DNA of 64,000 bases from Dactylonectria macrodidyma (taxonomy: Eukaryota; Ascomycota; Sordariomycetes; Hypocreales; Nectriaceae): contig JAGMUV010000040.1 in assembly GCA_020744425.1 (NCBI GenBank), positions 396,652 to 460,651 of the forward strand, written 5' to 3'. The notes under the pieces are model-generated. The model made no database searches and was not told the origin of the DNA. It was given only the letters and a program-made list of their open reading frames with translations. The position numbers and the translations under genes are program-made. Positions 43,721-56,336 of the stretch are shown in pieces. Positions within the stretch are counted from its first letter, which is position 1. Each line of letters opens with the position of its first letter.

Positions 43721-46173
43721 AGGACGGGTCGTTCCATGGCTAGGTTGTCTCGCTGTGCCGGGTATAATTATACTATGTTTCCCATATTTCTAGAACGGCT
43801 ATGTAATTTCCTTCCGACTATGACTCTTAGTTTTTGTTTATAATTCGACAACAGGGAAAGAACACACTATTATTTTTATAGAATTTACGCTAATGGGGCT
43901 TCTGGCTGATGCATTCACGGGTTCACTGGCACGGTCGGACATGTGTCTCGGCAGTGGATTGGAATTATTTGTATTCGAATCTGTAAAAAACTTGTAGATG
44001 GAACGCTGAGTTCCATCAGCCTAGATACTATGTGTGGACATTTCAACTGATGTCTCTACTTTCCAGGACTAGTTGCCGTCTCCAAGGCACTACCAAGCTT
44101 GAACTGGCTTTTTGTGACCGCGACACGCCCTCACATGGCAACACTCCCTCCGAGCCGGCGGAGCCCTCACCGTCCGCCATTAGCCGCTCATAGACATTCA
44201 CAACACCCCCTCAGGGGAGCCCAGATGCGAAAAGTCGCCTTTACAGTTGTCAGAGGCCAAAAGCCACAAGAAGGGTCTATGGGGCCCTAACTGCAGAAAT
44301 CCACTGTCACACAGTGGCGGCCGCGCCTAACAGCCACAAGGTCGCAGCTACGTCTCACAATTGCCGCAGCTAGCTTTCAGCTAGCAAGTGGCTGAGGGAG
44401 TTATGGAACACGGGTTAAGCGCAACCGGCCGGATCTGAGAGCTCCGACCGGGTTACGAGAGACCCGCCCGGGCCGAAGTCTCAGGATTAAGAGGACCAAT
44501 CAAACTAGTTAGACCTAAGCTGCTAAGCTACAGCTAGCTAGCTGGGGTATTGGAAGAAGGGATACTAGACCTAGCTATAAGAGAGCTACTAGATAAAAAG
44601 GAAAAAGGGAGGCCAGAGATCAATACAGTCACCAGCATCATTCCTACTAGCTAGCTGCTATCTTGCAGCGTGTCTGCCCTCTCCACTCCCTTGTGTGTAA
44701 CCAGCCCTGGCAACAGTCGCCACAGGTGATTCGTGAACTTTGGCACCACCCAAGGCCTGAGGCCCTGGGCAAAGACATGAATCGTTATTGTTATGACCGT
44801 CTTCAACTCTTCGATTCTAGGCAAACGATTTGGCGAGCTTTGCCAAGGCATTAACCAGCTTTCGTTCTAATCTTTGCTGACATAGCAGCCTTCCACCGGG
44901 TCGGATTCTTCGTCTTTCCAAGCAGGAAACGTAGCTTGTTCAAAGGCCTTCGGGTAAAGCCACAGACCCAGCCTCTATATTCTTCTTATGTGGTGTATCG
45001 GGCATACTAACCCGAGTCTTGGCCCTCATTTCATCCCGTGCTTGCCATAAAGTTCGAAACCTGCATATCAAATCCAAATCCAAACAAACAAACAAACTGT
45101 CAAATGGATCGATCAAATAAGCCGAAAACTTATTTCAAATCAATCAAGTACATAATGCCGTATTTGATATGCTATCACATATATTTTATTCGCAATATTG
45201 CCTGGAGGTATTGTCTCAGGCTGGTGGGTGCATGCTTGTATCTACCCTAAACCTGCTACTGTGTTCGCATGTTTCGAGTACGTTGGCCAATCAGAGTCAT
45301 TATCCAGAGTGTCTGTTAGTGGGCTACCATTCGCCATGGTATTGAGACCCTAAACAGAAACGAGTATTGAACTCGGGTCCATTTTTGTTGACGGTGCTGC
45401 TGACCTAGCCGCTGTCTCAGTCTCAAAATACCCTTACAATTTTGGGGGCCCCGGTAAATATTACCCTTGTTCATATAGTGGCCGTGTAGTTGGTCAATGA
45501 AAACAGTGGTGTGCCCCGCAATGCAAACCACCTCAAGCCATTTCAGCTAAGGCTCACAAGTTCTTGGTAATCTGAGGGGAGGCCGGTTTCCTAGGGGTAG
45601 GCGTGCTGGTGGCACAGTCTCAGCTCTGCGAGGGTACCCCGAGCGTCGTCACCGGTGTATCGCTTGGACTTTTGTTGAATCATTGGCGCAAACAAGCGAA
45701 CCATCCGTCAAGTGGTCGAGGCTCGAGAATTGCACATCACTAATGCGTATCTTGTATCTCCAGGATCTCCTTCGGTGATAAGCATCACACTTGCGTTGAC
45801 ACGACTCTCCTCTGTCCCCTTAAGCATCTGCCCGGTTGAATTTTCTAGAATTGTCGTTGGACAACGGCTCGACGATGAAAGGATTGCTAGTCGGGAAGAG
45901 AGCAGTCTGAGCCTTTATGTGCCGTTTCTGCTCGGGGGTATCGCGGCATCGATTTGCATCACAATACTGTCGGCATCGCAATGCGAGTTTCACATAGTGC
46001 TTTCTCCAAACAATCAGCAACTGGACCATGACCTTTTTTTTCTGCTCTCTAGGAAAAGGCCCACTATCTCAGTCACCTTGCCAAAATGCTGAAATAACTG
46101 CAGTCTTTGGAATCTTATCAAATTCTGATGATCAGTTGGATCAAAAATTAGATGCCACATGAACAGATGGTGT
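43721..46173. other. gene-free stretch, CTAG-rich relics
   Basis: No supported gene. 44330-44660 is rich in CTAG and GCTAGC words (gctagctttcagctagc, acagctagctagctgggg). A tRNA-promoter-like pair lies at 45361-45408 (-). The frame 45712-46092 (+) is open but has no codon or domain support. Confidence 0.45.
45361..45408 (-). other. tRNA-like A and B boxes, possible SINE or tRNA relic
   Basis: On the minus strand taggtcagcag (A-box-like) is followed about 24 nt later by gagttcaatactc (B-box-like). A complete cloverleaf cannot be drawn, so this is not called a tRNA gene. Confidence 0.25.
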
Positions 46174-46970
46174 CTACATCACTAACATCCCAGGCTCTGC
46201 GAAAGTGACTTGCGTTAGGACTGAGTGCAAACGCGGCGATGAGGAAAGAGCCGCGCTGACAGCCCGAGCCATATCTGACTTTCCACCCAGGTAGCGGAGG
46301 GACTTGATGCAACTGTCGTACTGTGCTACTAAATTTTCGATCAACGGATGATCCCACGTTTTGAAACTGCCCCAAACGATCTCTTCCACCTCATTCAACA
46401 GAAGAACGGATACCTTCGTGAAAGCTTTGGTCAGTATCATCGTCCAAGGTCCCGGCAGCATCGCTCGTTCGATCATATCAGAGCTCATGCTAGGAACGTC
46501 TGGAGTTGCAGGATCCTCGGAAGTCTTTGCGAGATCGGAAACAATAGTACTACTGTCCCTTCTGATAAACTTAACTACGCCAGTGTAGAGGCGTACTCCC
46601 CGATCCTTTGACACTATTTGCAAGAGATGGTCCACGAGCCGGGTTATGTCGAGTTCGGTTTCGAGCCCAATGCAAAGTGCACTGCTTTCTAGTTCGGCGG
46701 CAGTAAGAGCAGGGTGGGTGGCTGTTCTCATCGGTGTCTATAGGGTTTCCCATTCCATTATTCAGTCTTTCCTAGTCCGAATGCAGATAGTATGACTAGA
46801 GGAAACTTACCATAATGTGATTTGGCGAAGGAGGCATTATTGCCATCACCAGAACTCGACTTCTTGCCCTTCGTGTCCTGCAATGGAGCCAGGTCACACG
46901 CACGCTTGGCCTTTCGACACTGATCACAAGAGCGATTTTGCCGCCGCATTTCAACCAGAACCTTTGGCAT
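46174..46970 (-). CDS. Zn2Cys6 regulator, C-terminal part unresolved
   Basis: Exon 1 (46970-46811) encodes MPKVLVEMRRQNRSCDQCRK and the first half cluster C-x2-C-x6-C. A 72-nt intron (46810-46738, GTAAGT donor, CTATAG acceptor) joins in phase 1 to exon 2, from 46737, giving NSHPPCSYCRRTRKQCTL, the second C-x2-C-x6-C. The cluster is thus complete across the intron, as in many fungal binuclear zinc factors. The cluster frame stops near 46573, while a long open frame offset from it runs on to 46174. No in-phase second intron was found, so either a frameshift broke the gene or an atypical intron exists. The product is short for this class. Confidence 0.5.
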
Positions 46971-47969
46971 AGTTTGAACAGCACGCTAGCGAACAACTTT
47001 GACGATGGGGGAAATGTCATGGATGTTTTTGTTTGTGAGTTTGGACACCAGGCCCGGCTGAATAAATACCGCGCCGCCGAGGGATCAGAGACATGTCGTG
47101 TCAACTTGGTTCGACTCACGCAAGACATTTTGCTTTTTAGCGCGGTCCGGCTGAGGCCGGAAGAACAAGTGGCCACCCTTATGTCAACCAGTGTAGTAGC
47201 GACATCACGGCACACCAAAATATACGAATCCCCCCGCAGTCATGTCATGCCCATGGGCGCGCGATCGCCGTCATGTTCGATCGTCCTACTGATCAATAGA
47301 TCAGGTTCTGGTTTTACTATCATCTAGAGTGCATCAGCAAGGGGGTTGTAGGATGAAACTAACGCGCCAACTTAGCTGCCGTACAGCTGCACGGAACTTC
47401 ACTCCGCATCCCTTTGCAATAGCTTAGGGGGGCTTTTGTACCACCCCAGTCCCTTCATTCTTTCAGCACCTCTGATTGATGTAGGATAGGGTGTACGCAT
47501 GTGTGTCTGTTGGTGCGATCCGAGCGTCGGACCTGGGTTTAGCCGCGGTTCAATTTACGCCTGATTTGTAAGGCGACAACAACACGGCTGATCACTCCAT
47601 GAGGGCACGTTCGTCGCCGCCTCTTGCTAGCTCGATGAAACATCCACACACCCGTATCTGCTGACGAATTTCAGAGCAGTAGGCTGAGCGTCAAAACCCT
47701 CGCATCCACGTCCTTTACTTCTGCATCCTATTACCCACCTCACTACGTCGAAGTCACCTCATTACATCGCCTCTTGCTTCGTCCCTTCGACACCTAGGTG
47801 ACCCTAAGGATTCACTACTACCGAGAGTTCTCGTCCCTCACGTGAGTCTCCGTTTCCCACCGTCCCGATCAGATGCAGGCCCTCCTTTGTGCTTCCACTC
47901 ATTGTTACGTCTTATGCTTGCATACTTACGATCAATCTACAGGAGTGCCATGCTCCCACGTTAGTTGAC
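46971..47969. other. intergenic, promoters of divergent genes
   Basis: Lies between the Zn2Cys6 gene (-) and the F-box gene (+). No gene supported. An open frame on the + strand at 46938-47327 is antisense to the start of the regulator gene and looks incidental. Confidence 0.45.
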
Positions 47970-49082
47970 ATGCACACATTCAAAAGTCTTCCCCGCGAAA
48001 TATTGTTCATGATATCGGACTTATTGGATCGCCATTCATACAAGTCGCTTGCTCAAACACAACACTTCTGGCGGGGCGTCTTATGGGACGGATATCAACT
48101 CTTCGTGGCTACGCGCGCTCGGAGCACAGACACTCTCGAAAGCTTCCGTTCTATGCTCTCCTTTCTTAAAGGCAAGCCCGGCAAATATATTGGTCTATGC
48201 TTGCTCGCTCATAGCACACAGGTCCGTAACATAGGTCTCCGCGGCGCAAATGACGATGAGAACATTCAGGGCGCAAGTGACGATGACAACACAAAGAAAA
48301 TGCGTGAAGTGCAGAAAGATGCGGAGCGCGAGCTTCTTTCAGTCACCAGGTACCTGCTGGAAGGTCTAAAAGGTTTAGCCAACCAGCAGACTGAATGCCT
48401 TAAGTTTCTCATCTCGACCTTTGAGGACGAGAATTTTTACCTTGAGAATATACCAGACAGAGCCTACTTGGGCGGCATTGTGACCGTCCCAGAGGCTGAA
48501 CGGATATTCAAGATATGGGATGGCGAGGAGCGCCACATGTTCAGATGGTACATTGCACCCTTTTGCAAAACATACGCACATAAAGCCTTCCAGGTCGCAA
48601 AACAAGCACAGCTGTTGGAAAAAATCGAGACGGTGCCCAGGTTTGCAACACTTGCACATGAGCTTCTTGGAGAGGGACCTAATGACAAGTGGTGGACTAA
48701 GCCCAACATAAACAAGCACATCCACAGCTCGCGGAAACGTGGTAGGCAGCCATCAGAGCAAGATACGAAAATAGGCCAGGATCAACTTTGGGGTGCCATT
48801 GCTGCGACGAATATCTTACACGGTATCCATGAATATTTAGGGGAAGAGGTTGATTCCGATGAAGATAGTGAGGATAGACCCGAGGATGAGCTGGTCGGAT
48901 TGCAACCATTGCAACGGTACATCTGCTTAATATACGAGTGATTTACTGGGAACGATTTGGAGGCATTCGATGTTCCCACGGTGGCGGATATACGGCATCT
49001 TGTTCGTAAATGGGAGAATGGGAAGGTTTCGGATTTCGTCAATCTAGATCAGGGTCGGATACCACTAGGTGACGACTCCTGA
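47970..49082 (+). CDS. F-box-like protein with late in-frame stop
   Basis: First in-frame ATG at 47970 (MHTFKSLPREILFMISDLLD). Residues 3-45 are F-box-like (LPREILFMISDLLDRHSYKS), which would contact Skp1 in an SCF ubiquitin ligase; the rest is helical and unassigned, with an acidic EEVDSDEDSEDRPEDE patch near the end. The frame stops at TGA (48939-48941), 323 aa. The same frame continues with 46 coding-like codons (LEAFDVPTVADIRHLVRKW) to a TGA at 49080-49082. A CGA-to-TGA change is the simplest cause; no matching splice pair removes it. The short form may still work because the F-box lies at the N-terminus. Confidence 0.65.
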
Positions 49083-49847
49083 GCGCAGCAGTTAGCCTCA
49101 AAGACCCCATCCCAGGCTGAATGAGAGCTGACGCTGTCATGAGGTGGTTTTTTTGGCTCTTATGTCGGATGCTGCGACGCTCGCACAGCAATTCTAACGC
49201 CGCCGCGAGCCACTTCACATCGCTAAGGCAGCAGCTGCAGTGGAATCACCACTTAGCAGTATTCTAACAAGCCCGCAAATCAATAAATGTATCATTAGAA
49301 CGAGCGAAAAAAAAATATGATGTAGATAAAAGTTGGGAGTAAACAAAATACACAGTATCTAGGGAAAAATGGATTGCAGATCACGGCGTCATTCATGGAA
49401 ATGTGTGTCATACTAATTGGGGAGCCGAGCAGATGGTTACATCTGCAGCACTCGGGGTTTGAAGCAGCAATTTTAACCAGCCTAGTAAACTTCCTTAGCT
49501 CAATAACAAGAGACAAGAGGCAGAAGCAGTAAATCGAAATACAATAAATATAAAACCCGCCACATCCTCCAGTTGATAATGCCTAACATGTTGAATGAAT
49601 GGCTTCCAAAACAAAGGAACGCTTTGTTAGGAACAGCTTGTATCACGTCCATCTAGAAGAAAATCATACACCAGCTCCTACAGCCCCAACTCAACACTCG
49701 GCGCACATCGCGGGTGCGAGGTGCTTAGTCTCGCTGGAAGGACTAGATTTGCAATGAATGAGAGCATCGCAAAAGAATCTGCACACTCCCCTCTTGGCAT
49801 CGGCAACGCTCGACTCATTGGGTCAACGTGCCATGTTGTGCCCGACG
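49083..49847. other. intergenic
   Basis: No gene supported. A perfect 7-bp-stem hairpin, gcagatg-gtta-catctgc, lies at 49429-49446 in an AT-rich context. Its role is unknown. Confidence 0.4.
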
Positions 49848-50645
49848 TCAAATCGAGTGTTTTTCTTTGTTCCATTCGTGGAAGTCGTCACGCATCGCAT
49901 CTGTCAGTTTCTGGAGCGTTCCCTGCGTTTGAAAGGCCCACAGTATGAGCTTCAGTCCCGATAGTTCTGGATCATCCTTCGATGCACCTGTGAGCTCTTG
50001 TTCCGAATGTTTGTCTGCATCCTTTGCGGCATCAAGATCTTGCTCTAACATGGCTTGAAGTGGATAAATCATATCCTTTCCTCTTTCCACCGGGGGCACT
50101 AGCTCCAAGGATTTGATTGCATCCTTAATCCGGCCATTAGCCAGATATGCCCGTGCGAGGCAGTGATGTATCAGCCGCATCATCGTTGGTTCAGTGCGGC
50201 CTACCATTGACGTTAATTGTTCCAAACAATCAATTCCATCCTGCTCCCGATCGTGAGCTAGGTATGCTTGTGCGAGATACTGTCTCCTCAGAATATAGAT
50301 TTGTAGATAGTCCCCCGGCGTATACTTCCACCCCTTCGGTGTACAGATCCGTTCCCGTGTGATATGTTCGATTTGCGTCCTTAGCTCCAACAAGTCGATT
50401 GCATCTTTGGGGCGGCGATCAATCATGTATGCGGCTGCGAGATCTAGCTCTGACATGACTTGATCTGAGCTACCGGGTTGCGAATGTGAGAGCTCTGACA
50501 TTAACAGATTGATTGCGTCTTCGTTCTGACCCTCAGCGAGGCATGCTTGTGCTAGCTTATGGAGGAGGATGGGATGGTTTGCGCTAGCAGGTTTCGAGGA
50601 ATTCTGGGTGACAGGTTTATCCGACGCGTGGTCTGAACTAGACAT
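49848..50645 (-). CDS. TPR repeat protein
   Basis: 265 aa, intronless. After a Ser-rich N-terminus come four to five degenerate TPR units with the pattern LAxAxLAxGxxxDAIxxLE (LAQACLAEGQNEDAINLL, LAAAYMIDRRPKDAIDLLE, LAQAYLAHDREQDGIDCLE, LARAYLANGRIKDAIKSLE). The units resemble the C-terminal sensor repeats of fungal STAND/NLR proteins, but no nucleotide-binding domain is present. A second such gene lies at 62812. A role as scaffold or detached sensor domain is inferred. Confidence 0.75.
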   Translation of the reverse strand: MSSSDHASDKPVTQNSSKPASANHPILLHKLAQACLAEGQNEDAINLLMSELSHSQPGSSDQVMSELDLAAAYMIDRRPKDAIDLLELRTQIEHITRERICTPKGWKYTPGDYLQIYILRRQYLAQAYLAHDREQDGIDCLEQLTSMVGRTEPTMMRLIHHCLARAYLANGRIKDAIKSLELVPPVERGKDMIYPLQAMLEQDLDAAKDADKHSEQELTGASKDDPELSGLKLILWAFQTQGTLQKLTDAMRDDFHEWNKEKHSI

Positions 50646-52374
50646 TTTCTTAGCTCGAATGTTGCCGGTGCAAGTTCAAGATATTTCGGGGTCGTTGGTT
50701 CGGTCGGGTTGGGTAGGTGTTGTTGTTACAGGATAGTGTAAGGAGCAAGTTCTGCTTAAAATCAAGCGTCTTTTCAAAAATATACCCCGCTCCGTAGTCT
50801 CATTAATAAGCAGCTTACAGGCCCCAGTCCGAAAGTCGCTTGTGCTTAGTGGCCTGCGTCTCATTAAGACCAACCTACATTATCCTACGACACGAATCGC
50901 AGGTCTCTCGCTGTTAAGTTAGTCAACCGGAGTCTCAGTGGTGATGGCGAAGCCAATGATCATGAGATAACGGCGTAGAGCAGCGTGATGCCACACGCTC
51001 GGTTGCCGAGGAATCTAAACAGCCATCTAGTTGCTTGCACCAGTCGCGTACAGACTCCACAAGGGCAATTAATCGATCTAAGGAGTCCTCCGAAGACAAC
51101 ACTCATTCTCTGGAAAGCAATGAGTAATTCTTCCACGGGATGGGCGATAAGCCAAGCTGCACGGTGGCAGGCGATGACAGGGAGCCTTCGTCGAAACACC
51201 CAGGGGCTAAGTGGCTGTCAATGGGTCGGCAGGCCAGAATCAACGGTCCACCCCCAACTCCAGAGTCCGGCGTCATTGCTGACGACAACGGGCGCAGGCG
51301 GTCAACAACCAAGTGCTGGCGTCAGGTTCTGTGATGCATCCTCGCACCATCAAGCAATGTGCAAGGAACGTTGCACTGGGACCACACGAGCCAGCAAGCA
51401 CGAGTAGAATCCACACGGTATGAATTGGCCCCGGACGACATTGGTCGAGGCCCAAGAGGCACAAGAGGCCCAAGCCAATTGTGGATGGAAACGAAAGATG
51501 GACTTCCCCCAACGTCGAAAAATGGGTACATCACCTGCGCATGACGGTGTCGACATTTGGACCCAACCTCGTCTCAAAACGGAATGGGCGATGTCCGGTG
51601 AGCATGTCGTGTCCAACACACGGTGCCGATTCAAGCCAAAGCGACACTACGGTCACCCCCCTTCCGCACACTGACCCACTACTATGCATCCATAATGCAT
51701 GGGCAAACATTCACGGCCAGATAGAGGCGATCGAGCTGAACTCAGGGGGGCCCTTCGTTGGATCATGATGACCCCTGCTAGTGTGTCATCCTTGACTTGC
51801 GCCACCCCATGGCCTAGCCTAGTCCATGTCTCGCATCGCACGGTCAGAGTTTGCCGTGGACGTGGTTCGCATCACCGGTACGCTCGTTTTTGTACCCCGA
51901 TAGTGGACCTGCCATGGCTCTGTTAGGCTCTGTTATAGGTCATCGCGATGAAGGAGGGCGAAGCACTGCTCTAAGATGATGGTTGCCTTGCGCTCGCCCC
52001 AAAGTTGCCTCAACTTGTTGTATGGCGAACCAGTTGACTCCAAGGCGATGCGATGAATCCCTCCTTTAAAACACTGCTGTCTGGTCGAGAATGTCCAAGC
52101 TCGCCCCTTGGCACAGTTTTCCAGTTCTCTCAGCTCTTGAGTAAAATATTGAATGACTTTGGAGCATCAGACCAGCTTCTAGTCTTGCTTGCTCGATGCT
52201 CTTGCGCCTTGCCACAGATCCCAGCTACCTTCAGCAGACCGCGTCCAATTGTCGTTTCCCTGAGCCCACCAACAATCGGCGATCGAGCTACATCCAAGTC
52301 ATCTATCAATACTGCTGTACTGAAGCCGTACTTGCCTATGCTCAGGAGGAGAGGAAGAGGAAAAGGTATTCAAT
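50646..52374. other. gene-free stretch, decayed repeats then promoter
   Basis: 50960-51930 is filled with overlapping frames on both strands without domains and resembles the GC-rich repeat stretches. 52000-52374 is probably the promoter and leader of the EST1-like gene. No intact gene. Confidence 0.45.
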
Positions 52375-54615
52375 ATGGACATTAGCAGCAAGTGGGTGAC
52401 GCACCTGTGGAATGAGAACAAGCAGGAAGTCTCCGCATCCCATACGATTTGTCCCTATTGCAATGAGGATGTCCTCATTGACAAAAATGATACATTTCGA
52501 TCTCACGTCCAAAACAAACCCGAGAAACATAAAAAGTTGGTCACAGATGAGGATATTACCGAAGTATATGATACTTTGGTTGCTCAAGCGTGAGTTAAGT
52601 CTGCTCTTGACCCCATTGCAACATATCTCTAACTACTACACAGGCAACAAGAACAATTGCATGCAATTCCGCGCCCCAAGCGTCGACTTCACGCTGTTTC
52701 CGACGATGCTTTGAGTCCAATTCCAAAGCATGTAGATAGCGAAGCCCCAGACCCGAAGAGACGCTCGCTATCGCCGGAACATGGAACGAGCCCCTCAGCA
52801 CGCCCAGCTTCAAGCCAAGTCCAACCCCTAGCCCAATCCAAGCCATCGGAACAATGCCAAAGCGCACAACCGAGCCAGTCCATTCCAGTTGCTTCATCTG
52901 CAGCCTGGCGGCAAACACCCTCTAACAAAACTACCCAACAGCCACCCCCGCAGCCCGATGAAGATGAGCCCCGCCCACCCAAGATGATGCTTCAGCCAGA
53001 GACCCGACCAATCTCTCAAGACCAATTAGTGGCTGAAGTAAAGGGGATTTATGCTGGCCTTGTTATGGTCGAAACTAAATGCATTGAAGTTGACAATGCT
53101 CAGTCATCCAATCCCGACGCCAATAAATTGAACAACGAACAGTGGCAAGCCTTGATAGCTCTTCACCGAACACTACTACATGAGCATCATGACTTTTTCC
53201 TCGCTAGTCAACACCCATCGGCGAGTTTACCGCTACGTCGGCTTGCCTCCAAATATGCTATGCCCGCCCGCATGTGGCGACACGGCATCCATTCTTTCCT
53301 GGAGCTGCTCCGGCATAGATTACCAGCATCCCTCGAACACATGCTGACGTTCCTGTACCTTGCGTACAGCATGATGGCACTACTGTACGAGACTGTTCCC
53401 GCTTTCGAGGAAACGTGGATTGAATGTCTCGGGGATCTTGGCCGCTACAGGATGGCCATCGAAGATGACGACATTAAAGACAGAGAAGTCTGGACAGGGG
53501 TTAGCCAGCACTGGTACAGCAAGGCATCAGATCAGTCTTCCGATACGGGGCGCTTATATCACCACTTGGCGATATTGGCGCGGCCCACTGCCTTGCAGCA
53601 GTTGTACTATTACGCCAAGTCACTGTGTGTGCCAATTCCGTTCCCCAGTGCAAGGGAGAGTATCATGACGCTGTTCGATCCTATTTTCGAGTCTGACCCA
53701 CGTCATTTGTCAAAGGTTGACGCCCACTTTGTACGTGTGCATGGTATTCTTTTCTCGGGCAAGGGAGACGACAAAATGCTCGCAGTCACAACAAATGAGT
53801 TCCTAGAGCGGCTTGATAAAACGATTGCCAGATCAACCAAGAAGTGGCTCGAAGCAGGGTCAGTATTCTTTCGAGTTTGTCCTGGTCTGATATTAACCTA
53901 GTTTAGTTACTTCATGGGCATCGCCACAGCATGCTCCCTGCTTGGGTACGGTACCGAATCCAATGTCCTTATGATAGCCATGTCTCAGAAATCAGACGAG
54001 ACAGATGTCGCTATGGACGGGAGCTCCATCCTAGAAACACCACCTAGCAAGTCGTTTACGCAAGCACTCGACTTCGCGGTCAAGACATACGATATCGTGC
54101 TTCGACGCTGGGGCGATACGAACACTCTTCCGTACATTCACACAATCCTAGTGTTCGTTTGGAAGATGACACAGTGCCCTGCCGGCATATCATATCTAGA
54201 AAAGTCCTTCCCTTGGAAGTTGACTATGGTCATGCTCAACTACCTTTTGGACTCATGTGACTTTGAACCCAGAATGAACGGCTTCCCTGGTCCAGAGAAG
54301 GGCGACCTCCCCAGGCCCTTACCAGAGGACTATGCTATGCGCGGCATTACCTATGCCGCTGACTATCACCCAAAAGACTGGTTCGATAATGAGAAAGTCG
54401 ATGAGGACGAGAGGTACTTCGAGCTTGCCTCCATGACAGACCAGCGGAAGGAGCGCATCCTGTATCTCGGTTTCGAAATCGCGGCTCAGGGCAAGTGGCT
54501 GACCTTTGACACTGAATTGAAGAAGTTTGATGTCACGCCTGCATACAATGTCAAGATCGGCGATGCCATCGATCATTCCCTAGAGTCAACTCCGGATTTG
54601 ACCAAGAGCGAATAA
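52375..54615 (+). CDS. EST1/SMG7-type protein with N-terminal zinc finger-like motif
   Basis: Exons 52375-52589, 52644-53858 and 53907-54615 (introns 54 and 48 nt, in phase) give 712 aa. The N-terminus has CPYCNEDVLIDKNDTFRSH, a C-x2-C...H motif of C2H2/BED style. After a Pro/Gln-rich disordered linker comes the EST1/SMG7 helical domain: DLGRYRMAIEDDDIKDREVW, WYSKASDQSSDTGRLYHHLA and LYYYAKSLCVPIPFPSARES. In yeast Est1 recruits telomerase; SMG7 relatives act in mRNA surveillance. Filamentous fungi have several such genes, and this one's role is not certain. The gene looks intact. Confidence 0.82.
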
Positions 54616-56285
54616 GACGCGGACCCGGACTCGGACTTAGACTCGGCGTTGAACATGGCATCAGGGAGGAGAGGGGCTGCAGAAGTTAGGTCTATTAGAT
54701 AGGTATATGAAATGAGTCTGTAGGGTAATAAGAGTAGGAAATCACAGCGGTATATTATGGAGTACTCCGGCTCATTTCAAATCGTGAACTCGCAGGTAAT
54801 GTGAAGAGATGCGTAACTCCTCAATCAGCAGCCAAACACCCGGTGTTACCAACATCATTTAGTAACACAGCAGTAGAGGGTTAAGTCCTGTCCAGTGGAG
54901 GCACGGAGTCTTGCCCCTCCGATCTTGTTCTAGAGGGAGCTTCACCTTGCTCATCCTGCCCACCACGGAGCTGGCGTAATAATGATGACCCCAACTGAAG
55001 GCGAAACTGAAGCTTCTCATGCGTGCTTGAAGCCGGCTACGGCGAGCAACGAAATTTCCGAGGCCCGCAGCTACCTGGTCATGGAGGCGAGCATGCTTTG
55101 GTGCGGCCAGCTCCTGCGGAAACTGCGCAACCCTCTTAGCAATTTCCGTAAGGTTACCTGGGGGGGTCCTTAGAATGACGGCTCGAAGGGGGGCTTGGCA
55201 TGATGCCATACACATCTATTGAGATATATAATTCAGCAAAGCCGGTAGCAAGAACTTGCCCAGCTACTACCCAGCTACACTATTTCCGTCCTGAGGATTC
55301 CGTTCTGAGGACAACTTGCCACATCTAACATTAGATCGGCGTCGTAAGGTTGCGTGGGATCATTTATCAGGTAATTCCAACCCCCAATGCCCAATAAAAG
55401 ACCTTTTTGGCCCCTCAGGTAGTCCTTGACACATTCTGAACATCCCTCAGGGATTCTATCATTAGATTCTATCCGTCCCAGTCCTCAGGTTAGCGGTTCG
55501 GAAACGTAATTACATAACTAAAGACAAACGATGGTGGGTAGTACCTAACGATAAATTCGACAGTGGTCGTGCTAAGCCGCAGTCCGATTCTGGGCCATGT
55601 TTGCGTTGAGTCCCAGCTTTGTAGACCGACATTCCTGCGTTCGATCTCATTTCCAACATCAGGGTATTCAAAGTAGCGTGTAGATCCGTGTCAACTTGCT
55701 CGCTCGCATTGGTTATCGATGCGGTAAGGTCGCCAATTGTGACTGCGCCCGAATGGCATTTGATGCTCTAAAATTTTCTCAGTCTCTGAGCCGTTGGGAA
55801 AGGGCGGCATTTAAATCCCCAAACTGCTTCACCACTTCCACCACATGGCTGTACATCGGAGTAACGCCACTCACACATATGTGTGCATAGTACGCCGTTG
55901 CGTAGAGAAGGAGCATGATTCCCCGCGACTGCGGACTATGCCGTCACCGCCTGTCACATGTGTGGTGGAGAAGATACACAATTGTGATGATACTACCATC
56001 GATTGAGCATGGCCTGCTGACCCCCCTTCTTGCTACCTTAGATGTCCCTTTATAAAACGGAGTTTTTAACTCTCCCATTAATGACATTTCATTAGCGCGT
56101 TGTGCTCTTGCTACCATGGCGTTGGCCCCCCAGAACCTCTGACGGGTTGGGGAATCAGGTGGTCACAGGCATAAGATTCCTAAGTTGTGTCGGTATTCAA
56201 ACGCTAAATTTTCTACCGGCCCGTCCACTTAGTTGTCTAGCACGATCTTGCACATATTTTGAAGCGTAATCGCTCTCTTAAAAGA

Positions 56286-56336
56286 AACACTGGACTGCAA
56301 ATAACACTGGACTGCAAATAACACTGGACTGCAAAT
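56286..56336. repeat. three-copy perfect 17-bp minisatellite
   Basis: aacactggactgcaaat repeated three times without mismatch, in an AT-rich gene-free stretch. Confidence 0.95.

Noticed and set aside
45712..46092. Plus-strand frame of 126 codons
   Set aside because: No ATG context, no domain, and it includes an incidental hydrophobic stretch.
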